Shown here piece after piece: positions 1-6,788 of a stretch of 19,753 bases of DNA (the stretch's first letter is position 1; every line of letters starts with the position of its first letter). A model generated the notes under the pieces. The model was not told the origin of the DNA. It saw nothing but the letters and a program-made list of their open reading frames with translations, and did not search any database. The position numbers were made by a program, and so were the translations under genes. Location: NCBI GenBank assembly GCA_036266155.1, contig DATANR010000419.1, positions 1 to 19,753 of the forward strand. Reading direction: 5' to 3'. The DNA is from SIAJ01 sp036266155. Its GTDB lineage: Bacteria > Planctomycetota > Planctomycetia > Gemmatales > Gemmataceae.

Positions 1-2
1 AA

Positions 3-317
3 ATCGAGCGATTCTGCAAGTGGGCCGACGGCGAGCTTCGCGCGAACTGTCGTCACTATGTCGTGCTTCCGCCCAGCGAGCATCCGCGGGGCGGTCACTA
101 TCGTTGGTGTAGCCCCGAACCGGTTGGTCCGTCCGCTTTCCCCTGGCTGAGGCTTGGTGAGACCGGCTTTATCGATGGCGACCACCCCATTTCTGCCCGT
201 TCATGCAGAAATACCCAGAAAAGACCAAGACCAAGCACCAACACCAGCCAACCTCAAGAGACCAGCCATCACCTCAACACAGCAACCAATACATACCCCC
301 CCAAACCTCTTCTGTAA
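3..317 (+). CDS. Prim-pol domain protein, 3' part only (5' end outside window)
   Basis: This is the C-terminal part of a bifunctional DNA primase/polymerase (AEP superfamily, prim-pol N-terminal domain family). The frame is open from the window edge; GTG at 63 is internal, not a start. The stretch VVLPPSEHPRGGHYRW matches the conserved core motif of the family, in which a PPS-H-x-x-GG-x-YRW segment follows the catalytic acidic residues, which would lie upstream of the window. After about residue 55 of the visible part the protein becomes a low-complexity tail rich in Ser, Thr, Asn, Gln and Pro and stops at 315-317. Such proteins prime replication of plasmids, phages and integrative elements. 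The tail overlaps the next gene in another frame, and the two may be joined by frameshifting at 296-302. Confidence 0.75.
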   Translation: MERFCKWADGELRANCRHYVVLPPSEHPRGGHYRWCSPEPVGPSAFPWLRLGETGFIDGDHPISARSCRNTQKRPRPSTNTSQPQETSHHLNTATNTYPPKPLL

Positions 318-991
318 AGAATGGTCGTTCAAACGAGAATCTCCCATCTTTTTCTGTATCGGAGTGCCTTAGGCCGGCAGCCGATGGGCCGCTATCGATT
401 CGGGAGGCCATTGATCGCTGCTTACCGGACGGGCCGGGGAAGCGTCACTTTTCCATCTTCAAGCTATGCCGGGTACTGCGGGGGATGGCTGGCCTTGAAG
501 GCAAAGGAGCCACCGATTTGGAGGGCGTGTTCGACCAGTGGTTCTCCCGCGCCCTTCCGTTCATCCTGACCAAGGATAAGGCGACTTCCTGGAAGGATTT
601 CCAGGACGGTTGGGTCCGGGTTTGTTACCCCGCGGGAGTAGGTCTCGCCGACGCTCGTCTTGCGGTCACCGACGGGCCCCGTCCGCCCGAGGTTCTCGGC
701 TATCAGGACGAGCCGACGCGGAAGCTATGGGTACTGTGCAACGCCCTGGCAGGCCAAAGTTCGGACGGGGTGTTCTATTTGTCATCGCGGACCGCCAAGG
801 AAGAATGCGGCTTCGGAAATCATGTGACGGCGTTGGAGCGATTGAAAGCACTCGTTAAGAACGGCCAGCTGGAAATGGTAACGCCCGGAATCTCGAGCGC
901 AACCGCCCGCGTGGCGACTCGCTACCGCATAAGGGTCGCCGCCGACGAATCGTTATTCGACTGCGCTCTTCAATCTACGAAACCGAATTAG
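203..991 (+). CDS. Prim-pol partner protein with C-terminal winged-helix-like region
   Basis: The protein has 262 residues if read from ATG 203. Residues 1-60 are low complexity (Gln, Asn, Pro, Ser). The conserved-looking part runs from about 63 to 250: a helical segment (PGKRHFSIFKLCRVLRGM, about 78-95), then SRALPFILTKDKATSWKDFQDGW (about 115-137, with conserved Trp and Phe), then a likely winged-helix DNA-binding region (about 172-245). From memory, this architecture is found directly after, or fused to, prim-pol domains in planctomycete mobile elements, which suggests a role in replication. I see no other usable start between 203 and the conserved part (next Met is residue 95). The gene must therefore either start inside the prim-pol gene and overlap it by 115 bp, or be the C-terminal half of it. 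The exact function is unknown. Confidence 0.7.
   Translation: MQKYPEKTKTKHQHQPTSRDQPSPQHSNQYIPPQTSSVKNGRSNENLPSFSVSECLRPAADGPLSIREAIDRCLPDGPGKRHFSIFKLCRVLRGMAGLEGKGATDLEGVFDQWFSRALPFILTKDKATSWKDFQDGWVRVCYPAGVGLADARLAVTDGPRPPEVLGYQDEPTRKLWVLCNALAGQSSDGVFYLSSRTAKEECGFGNHVTALERLKALVKNGQLEMVTPGISSATARVATRYRIRVAADESLFDCALQSTKPN
296..302 (+). promoter_or_regulatory. Candidate -1 frameshift slippery site (C7)
   Basis: Seven consecutive C residues sit in the register X-XXY-YYZ relative to the prim-pol frame (codons ccc 297-299 and ccc 300-302). A -1 slip here moves translation exactly into the frame of the 203-991 gene, 12 bases before the prim-pol stop at 315. A single C insertion in this homopolymer would fuse the genes in the same way. 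No strong downstream pseudoknot or stem was evident by eye, so mutation or sequencing error remains as likely as programmed shifting. Confidence 0.4.
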
Positions 992-1266
992 CAGGCGCTT
1001 CGTAGTCCTCATTCAGTTAGAGGGGATTGCCGCTCTCGTCGCGTGCTTACTTGCTCATTAACTTCGATGTGCTCAACCGAAGTAAGTTCTGCCTTGACGT
1101 GGCGGGCGATTTTGGGATTACTGACCCGCCGTGGAAGGGGGCTTGCGCAACCGGGCTTGAAAACAAGCAACCCGTACCAGCGGTGAGTCGTAGCGCGTAG
1201 CATGAAGGATTGGGGCCATCACGACGTGGGCCGCGACGGGAATGTCGAAGGCGGTGGAGACGCATC
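992..1266 (+). other. Intergenic region upstream of ietA
   Basis: These 275 bases separate the prim-pol partner from ietA. They should hold the ietAS promoter. I see no convincing -35/-10 pair, and the short open frames on the minus strand here have no recognisable content. The last part, just before GTG 1267, contains a purine-rich ggtggaga run that can act as a ribosome binding site for the chosen ietA start. Confidence 0.4.
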
Positions 1267-2268
1267 GTGGCGACGGCCGAACAAGTAAAGGCACTACTGA
1301 AGAGCCACGCCGCGGGGGACCACGACCTCTTCCGCTCTGTGGCGTTGCAGATCGCCGCGCACGAGGCGACCAAGGGGAACGACCGTCTCGCGATGGAGCT
1401 GCGTGAACTCGTGGACAGGGCCCAGCGCGGGCAGCAGCCCGCCGGCAGCCCGCGCACGGTACCCATCGCCCGTCCGTCGGGCGAACTCGCTGGCCTAGTA
1501 CTCGCTACCTATCCCGCGCTGCGGCTCTCAGACATGGTACTCACGGAGCCGACCCGGACTCGGCTCGAAGAGATTATTCGCCAGCAGCGCCAACGTGACC
1601 TGCTCCGTTCGCACGGCCTGTCTCCGAAGCGGAAGTTACTCCTGATCGGGCCGCCCGGCTGTGGCAAGACGATGACGGCCTCGGTCCTCGCCGGCGAGTG
1701 CGACCTGCCGCTCCTGTTCGTCCAGCTCCACAGCCTGATCAGCAGGTACATGGGGGAGACGGCGGCGAAGCTCCACCTGATCTTCGACGCCATGAGCGTG
1801 ACGCGGGGCGTATACCTGTTCGACGAGTTCGACGCCATCGGCGCGGCCCGCTCAGCCGGGAACGACGTCGGTGAGATCCGTCGGGTCCTCAACTCCTTCC
1901 TTCAGTTCCTCGAGCGGGACGACTCCGAGAGCATCATAGTCGCGGCGACGAACTTCGTGGGGATGCTCGACGACGCGCTCTTCCGACGCTTCGACGATGT
2001 CATCGCCTACGATCTCCCGGACGGGCCGCTCGCGAGGCGGCTCATTGAGAACCGCCTTAACATGTTCGATCTCAGCGGCGTAAAATGGGGGGACGTCGGA
2101 GTCGCGGCGCGCGGAATCAGTCACGCCGAGGTCGCCCGTGCCTGCGACGACGCCGCACGCGGTGCCGTGCTCTTGCGGGAGAGCGCAATTTCAAACGACA
2201 GCTTGGTCCATGCACTTCGCAATCGCGGCAGCATGCGTCCCTCGTCTCCGCGGCGAAAGAAGCGCTAG
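1267..2268 (+). CDS. ietA: IetA-like AAA+ ATPase of an IetAS system
   Basis: An AAA+ ATPase of 333 residues from GTG 1267. Visible motifs, numbered from that start: Walker A GPPGCGKT (128-135), Walker B VYLFDEFD (182-189), sensor-1 Asn in VAATNF (N229), and a candidate arginine finger RRFDD (R240/R241). The N-terminal 60 residues (ATAEQVKALLKSHAAGD and following) match the helical leader I associate with IetA proteins, so I prefer GTG 1267 over the upstream TTG 1210, which would add an unlikely Arg-rich extension. The stop is two bases before the ietS start, indicating translational coupling. In the known system, IetA and the subtilase IetS together stabilise an Agrobacterium Ti plasmid and were later found to act against phage. 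The ATPase probably senses or remodels a target and controls the protease; that mechanism is inference. Confidence 0.85.
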   Translation: MATAEQVKALLKSHAAGDHDLFRSVALQIAAHEATKGNDRLAMELRELVDRAQRGQQPAGSPRTVPIARPSGELAGLVLATYPALRLSDMVLTEPTRTRLEEIIRQQRQRDLLRSHGLSPKRKLLLIGPPGCGKTMTASVLAGECDLPLLFVQLHSLISRYMGETAAKLHLIFDAMSVTRGVYLFDEFDAIGAARSAGNDVGEIRRVLNSFLQFLERDDSESIIVAATNFVGMLDDALFRRFDDVIAYDLPDGPLARRLIENRLNMFDLSGVKWGDVGVAARGISHAEVARACDDAARGAVLLRESAISNDSLVHALRNRGSMRPSSPRRKKR

Positions 2269-2270
2269 GA

Positions 2271-4952
2271 ATGAACGGCCTGCCCCACCTGCGGATCGCC
2301 TCAACACAGGACACCGACCCGTACACCTATGCCGGCGGGGGCGGCGACGCCCCATTCAAACTTCCCGCCAGGAACAAGCCGGCCCACGGCCCCAAGGTGC
2401 GCGACGACCTTCAGGGCGCGCAGGCGCAGGCCGGCCAGCAGCGGACCGCCGGCCGCCAGCAATTCCCCGCGCTCACGGACTGGAAGCCCGAAGGCGTCGT
2501 CCTCACGTTCCACAGCGACCCGGACCACGAGCTGAAACTGGAGAGCCTCGACCGCCAGGGGGCTGGCATCGAGATCGTGGGCATTAACGAGGAGGACGGC
2601 GCGCAGGTCGCGAAGGTGTTCGTCCCAGAGGAGAGCCTCGGGGAGTTTCTTCGGTTAGTGAACGAGTACGCGAACAGCGTGCTCCTGAGCTTCGAGGCGG
2701 ACGAGGACAAGGAGCAGCAGCTGCGCGACCTGGCCGACCCGGACAACGGAATCCGTGTGTTCGGGAAGGTCGTGAAGGGCGAAGGTAAGGTCCGCGTCCC
2801 GTTCCTGGTGTTCGAGGCAAAGCAGGGGGCTTTCACGGCCACCGTCGGCAATCTGGCGACCCTCGTTGGAACGAAGCGGAGGAACGACACGTTCATCGAG
2901 AGCATCCGCTCGGTGCGGCTCGCGCTCGTCCGCGACTTCTGGCAGGACCACCTCGACTTCCCGGAGCTCAACGCCGAGATGTGGTGGGAGGTGTGGCTCC
3001 GCGGCACGCGGGCGACGGCGCCGGCCGTCTACGGCCAGTTCCGCGCGCTCGCCGACATCGTCGGGATCGCGAAGGTCAGCACGCGCTACGTAGCCTTCCC
3101 CGAGAGGGTCGTTGTCCACGCCTTCACCACGGCGGGCCGGCTCGCCGCCTCTATCGACCTGCTCACGATGTTCGCGGAGCTCCGGAAGGCGAAGGAGTTG
3201 GCCACCGACTACGTCGATCTGGCCCCGGTCGATCAGGGCGAGCTGATCAACGACGTGCTCGGGCGGCTGGCGCTGCCCGGCCCCGACGCGCCCTGCGTGT
3301 CAGTCCTCGACGGTGGCGTGAACCGAGGCCACCCCCTCCTCGCGCCGGGGCTGGCCGAGGAGGACATGCACACCGCCGAGCCCGCTTGGGGGACCGCCGA
3401 CGGCGACCCGCGCCAGCACGGCACCGGCATGGCCGGGACCGCGCTCTACGGGTGCCTCACCGAGTTCATGACGACCGAGGGGCCGATCGCCTTAATGCAC
3501 AAGCTCGAGTCCGTGCGGATCCTGCCGCCGTGGCCCCAGGCGAACAACCCGCCCGACTACGGCCGCATCATGCAGGAGGGCGTCATCAGCGCCCACATCA
3601 AGTTCGCGCAGCGGAACCGCGTCCTGTGCATGGCGGTGACGGCCGACTCGCGCGACATGGGGTTGCCGACGCTCTGGTCGGGTGCCGTCGATGACCTCTG
3701 CGCCGGCGTGGTCACCGGCAAGCCGGCGCTCATGTTCATCTCCGCCGGCAACGTCCGCGAGGAGTTCGACGGGCCGGACTACGTTTACCACGACTGGAAC
3801 ACGAGCCGGGCGGGCATCGAGGATCCCGGTCAGGCGTGGAACGCGCTGACCGTCGGTGCCATCACCGACAAGGTCATGATCCAGCAGGCCGGCTGCGAGG
3901 GCTGGGAGCCCATCGCTGAGGCCGGCGACCTGTGCCCGACGAGCCGCACGTCCTTGGCCTGGCCCGAGGACAACCAGAGCGGCTGGCCGATTAAGCCGGA
4001 CATCGTGATGGAGGGCGGCAACTACGCGCAGGTCGGCGCGAACCGAATGAGCAACGACGACCTGTCGCTGCTGACGACGATCCTCCACCCGACCGGCCGC
4101 CTCTTCGAGACGACGCGGGACACGAGCCCGGCGACGGCGCTGGCCGCCCGCTGCGCGGCGATGATCTGGAGCCGCTACCCGAGGCTCTGGCCGGAGACGG
4201 TCCGGGCGCTCATGGTCCACTCGGCGAACTGGAATGAGCGGATGATCGCCCGCATCCCAGGGGACACGAAGGGAGCCGCGCACCGGCGGCTGCGCTGCTA
4301 TGGCTACGGCCAGCCGAACCTGCGGCGGGCGTTGAGTAGCGCGGAGAACGCTGTGACACTCACCTTCGAGGGCCAGCTCCAGCCGTACCGGAAGGTTGGG
4401 TCCGAGATTCGGACCTTCCAGATGCACGTCCACCAGTTGCCCTGGCCGATCGCCGCGCTGGAGGAGCTCGACACGGCGATGATCCGGATGCGCGTCACGC
4501 TCTCCTATTTCATCGAGCCGAGCCCGTCGAGCGTCGGCTGGAAGGTCAACAACCGCTACGCCTCCCACGGCCTCCGGTTCGACGTCATCCGCCCCACCGA
4601 GGCGATCGACGGGTTCAAGAAGCGCGTCTCCAGGGACTTCTGGGACGGCCCGATGCAGCGGCCGCAGAACCAGGCGGAGGAGGCCCGCAACTGGGTCGTC
4701 GGCGACCAGGGCCGCACTCACGGCTCGTTGCACTCCGACTGGTGGGTCGGCCGGGCGATCGACCTCGCCCGGTGCGGGCGCATTGCCGTCTACCCGGTGT
4801 CGGGGTGGTGGCGGGAGCGGCACCACCTGGAGCGGTACGAGAGCCCAGCGCGGTACAGCATGATCATCTCGCTCGAGTCGGACGACGCGGAGGTGGAGCT
4901 CTACACGCTCATCTCCGAGATGGTGGACGTGCAGACCGAGATCATGGTGTGA
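2271..4952 (+). CDS. ietS: IetS-like subtilisin-family (S8) serine protease of an IetAS system
   Basis: A protein of 893 residues starting at ATG 2271, two bases after the ietA stop. Its opening (about 18-40, TYAGGGGDAPFKLPARNKPAHG) fits IetS N-termini. Residues about 75-310 form an uncharacterised region. The S8 domain then shows Asp347 (VLDGGVNRGHP), His383 (QHGTGMAG), oxyanion Asn494 (ISAGN) and Ser619 (DTSPATALAAR), so the full triad is present. The usual Gly of the GTSxA serine motif is Asp here. No signal peptide is visible, so the protease should act in the cytoplasm, unlike most subtilases. About 200 further residues follow the catalytic Ser; their role is unknown. As the likely effector of the pair it would cleave cellular or phage protein. 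The target is not known from sequence. Confidence 0.85.
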   Translation: MNGLPHLRIASTQDTDPYTYAGGGGDAPFKLPARNKPAHGPKVRDDLQGAQAQAGQQRTAGRQQFPALTDWKPEGVVLTFHSDPDHELKLESLDRQGAGIEIVGINEEDGAQVAKVFVPEESLGEFLRLVNEYANSVLLSFEADEDKEQQLRDLADPDNGIRVFGKVVKGEGKVRVPFLVFEAKQGAFTATVGNLATLVGTKRRNDTFIESIRSVRLALVRDFWQDHLDFPELNAEMWWEVWLRGTRATAPAVYGQFRALADIVGIAKVSTRYVAFPERVVVHAFTTAGRLAASIDLLTMFAELRKAKELATDYVDLAPVDQGELINDVLGRLALPGPDAPCVSVLDGGVNRGHPLLAPGLAEEDMHTAEPAWGTADGDPRQHGTGMAGTALYGCLTEFMTTEGPIALMHKLESVRILPPWPQANNPPDYGRIMQEGVISAHIKFAQRNRVLCMAVTADSRDMGLPTLWSGAVDDLCAGVVTGKPALMFISAGNVREEFDGPDYVYHDWNTSRAGIEDPGQAWNALTVGAITDKVMIQQAGCEGWEPIAEAGDLCPTSRTSLAWPEDNQSGWPIKPDIVMEGGNYAQVGANRMSNDDLSLLTTILHPTGRLFETTRDTSPATALAARCAAMIWSRYPRLWPETVRALMVHSANWNERMIARIPGDTKGAAHRRLRCYGYGQPNLRRALSSAENAVTLTFEGQLQPYRKVGSEIRTFQMHVHQLPWPIAALEELDTAMIRMRVTLSYFIEPSPSSVGWKVNNRYASHGLRFDVIRPTEAIDGFKKRVSRDFWDGPMQRPQNQAEEARNWVVGDQGRTHGSLHSDWWVGRAIDLARCGRIAVYPVSGWWRERHHLERYESPARYSMIISLESDDAEVELYTLISEMVDVQTEIMV

Positions 4953-5305
4953 GTCCGGCTGGCGGCGGCAATTGGAACGAAGGAGATGGTTAAGGTCCGG
5001 ATGGTCCGGACTCGTGTCCGAAGGTGAACATCCGAAATAGTCGATGATTACATCGTCCACCACCCTGAGCGACTTTACCGCCCTTTTTGGAAACCAGCCA
5101 TCGGCTGCGATAAGGCGAGGAGCTCCGAGGGCTGCATAACCAAGAGCGGCCGATTCAGCACCGGGCGCAGACACCGCCAGAATTCCGGCAACCGGGCGAT
5201 GTCAACGCTGTTAGGTGGAACAATAGGACTTCGCGGACCCGTTAAGCATCGCACACTCCGTCGCCGCAAGGCAAGGTCACCATCACGGGTCATACCGCGC
5301 CAATC
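4953..5305. other. Gap between converging ietS and integrase genes
   Basis: No supported gene lies here. A perfect 7-bp stem with a 3-base loop occurs at 4995-5011 (arms gtccgga and tccggac), 43 bases after the ietS stop. It could help end the ietS transcript, but no T-run follows directly, so it is a weak terminator candidate. A second small stem is at 5042-5055 (cgatg, loop atta, catcg). A 72-codon frame on the minus strand (5075-5293) begins 12 bases after the integrase stop, but it has no Shine-Dalgarno and no recognisable content. Confidence 0.4.
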
Positions 5306-6532
5306 CTAACCGATTGTCGCCGCGACGGCCACGGCCTGGGCTTGGTCTCTCTCGGCATAGATCTGAGTGATTTGTGCGCTCGCGTGCCCTAACACAACCT
5401 GTGCGGCTTCCAGCCCAAACTTCCGCCGGACCTCGGTCCCGTGGGTGTGCCGGAGTTGGTGCGGATGCCAGTGTGCGATGGGGGCCTCGTTTTGCTCGAT
5501 ACGAACTTGGTTCGCCCGTTCGATCGCGTAGGCCACCCTTTGAGCGTATGCCGGCGGCCGAAAGCGGTCGTGGGTCTTCCGCTGCGGATTCACTTGTCGT
5601 CGGCAGACTTGGGACGGCTGTACCTTGGTCTTTCGGCACGCCCGCATCCGTACGTAACGCTCCTCGCGGTCGGCGGCGGGGGAAAACAGGTAAGCGTCGG
5701 GCATGTCGATCCGCAGGAACGGCGTCAGCACCTCCTGGGCCCGCGGGCCGATGGCGATGACTCGGGACCGCCCACGATGAGAAGTCTTGTGGCTCGGCGG
5801 AATGTACAACCATACGGGTCCGGACCGATCGATGTTGCCGGTCTGCATGGAACACAACTCGCCAGATCGCATTCCGGTCAACAGTTGCATTCGAACCATG
5901 GCCTGCAAAGTTCGAGACAGGTAAGGCAAAGTTGCTTCAACATCGGTCGTCTCGACCGGAAGGATCGGCTCCGTTTCCTTCGCGGTGGTACGTCCGCGTT
6001 GCAGACCGCCGACCGCGGTCAGGGCGCGAAACGTTGTTTCGGGCAAGAGTTCCTCGCTAACGGCCCACCGGAACATGCGCTTGACCCGGTCGACGCGCTG
6101 GTTGATCGTTGTCCTGGCAAGGCCACCGGCGACCATTTGTTCCCTCACCGCCTTAAGTTTCAAAGGTGAGAAATCGACGGCTGGGATTCGGCCGAACAAT
6201 TCGCGAACCTGCCGGAGTACCTGACGGTATTCGTTCACTTCGGTCGTTGGTGTGCCATCCGGTCGGCGGTAGTGCGTGCTTACATGGCGGGCGAAATACG
6301 TCACGATCAACTCAGTGACCGTGAGCGGTTCCGGCTCGGGGCCCGGGAGCCGGCGGCCATTGGCGATCCACTCGGCAATCAAAGCGTCATAGGCACCCTT
6401 CACTTCGGCTTCCGGCCTCCGTTGGCCACGGGGCCACGGGCCGAGGTAATGGTCTTTCCCATTCAGGGTGACCACGGCCTGGTTGGAGGGCTTGTGCTGG
6501 CGGAGGGAGGGAATGTGATTCGGTCGAGGCAT
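5306..6532 (-). CDS. Tyrosine recombinase / integrase of the tRNA-Lys element
   Basis: A phage-type integrase of 408 residues from ATG 6532 (MPRPNHIPS...). The frame is open further upstream, but this start gives the familiar planctomycete integrase N-terminus with a VTLNGKDHYLGPW arm-binding segment. Residues about 70-165 form the SAM-like core-binding domain and about 195-400 the catalytic domain. Catalytic residues visible: R222 (TGMRSGE), K249 (HKTSHRG), H358 and R361 (HQLRH), H383 (LGHAS) and nucleophile Y392 (QIYAERD). All are present, so the enzyme looks intact. It cuts and joins DNA to insert or excise the element. Its position about 115 bp from the tRNA 3' end points to that tRNA as the target site. 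Confidence 0.92.
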   Translation of the reverse strand: MPRPNHIPSLRQHKPSNQAVVTLNGKDHYLGPWPRGQRRPEAEVKGAYDALIAEWIANGRRLPGPEPEPLTVTELIVTYFARHVSTHYRRPDGTPTTEVNEYRQVLRQVRELFGRIPAVDFSPLKLKAVREQMVAGGLARTTINQRVDRVKRMFRWAVSEELLPETTFRALTAVGGLQRGRTTAKETEPILPVETTDVEATLPYLSRTLQAMVRMQLLTGMRSGELCSMQTGNIDRSGPVWLYIPPSHKTSHRGRSRVIAIGPRAQEVLTPFLRIDMPDAYLFSPAADREERYVRMRACRKTKVQPSQVCRRQVNPQRKTHDRFRPPAYAQRVAYAIERANQVRIEQNEAPIAHWHPHQLRHTHGTEVRRKFGLEAAQVVLGHASAQITQIYAERDQAQAVAVAATIG

Positions 6533-6542
6533 AGTGCGCCTG

Positions 6543-6571
6543 AAAAAGGAGGAACCCGGTAGACTACCGGG
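6543..6571 (-). terminator. Hairpin with T-rich tail between tRNA-Lys and integrase
   Basis: Read on the minus strand, a perfect 7-bp GC-rich stem (cccggta / taccggg, loop of 3 bases, 6555-6571) is followed by ttcctccttttt. This resembles a Rho-independent terminator for the tRNA transcript. It also sits in the 5' leader of the integrase, where it would shield that gene from read-through out of the tRNA promoter. Confidence 0.5.
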
Positions 6572-6648
6572 CAACCGCTTTCGCAGACCGCACCTCCCGA
6601 CCACCGGAAGGGTAACGCAAGTGGCGTTCAGTCAAGGACTAGAAACAA

Positions 6649-6721
<73 letters not shown>

Positions 6722-6734
6722 TTTCGCAGTCCTT

Positions 6735-6764
6735 ATTGTTATCGGCTGGCGTTCGACGCATCAA
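6735..6764 (-). promoter_or_regulatory. Possible promoter of tRNA-Lys
   Basis: On the minus strand a ttgatg box (6759-6764) is followed 18 bases later by aacaat (6735-6740), 13 bases before the mature tRNA 5' end. The match to sigma-70 consensus is partial (four of six in the -10 box), and planctomycete promoters are not well defined. Confidence 0.3.
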
Positions 6765-6788
6765 GAGGTTCATCGAGAATCCGGTGGA

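Noticed and set aside
1210..1266. TTG start for ietA at 1210
   Set aside because: It adds an Arg-rich 19-residue leader; GTG 1267 gives the expected N-terminus and has a purine-rich site upstream.
2085..2270. Upstream extension of the ietS frame into ietA
   Set aside because: It would overlap the ietA 3' end by 184 bases with an Arg-rich sequence unlike the family; ATG 2271 directly after the ietA stop fits coupled translation.
3492..5174. 560-codon open frame on the minus strand across ietS
   Set aside because: It is antisense to a gene with clear catalytic motifs, is Arg/Pro/Val-rich, has no family content, and is explained by high GC at third codon positions.
5075..5293. 72-codon minus-strand frame just after the integrase
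   Set aside because: No ribosome binding site or recognisable content; its length is within chance in GC-rich DNA. It is noted only as part of the gap.
1..5305. Second copy of the tRNA-Lys 3' end as left attachment site
   Set aside because: I looked for the T-arm/acceptor sequence in the element part and found none, so the left end is placed outside the window.
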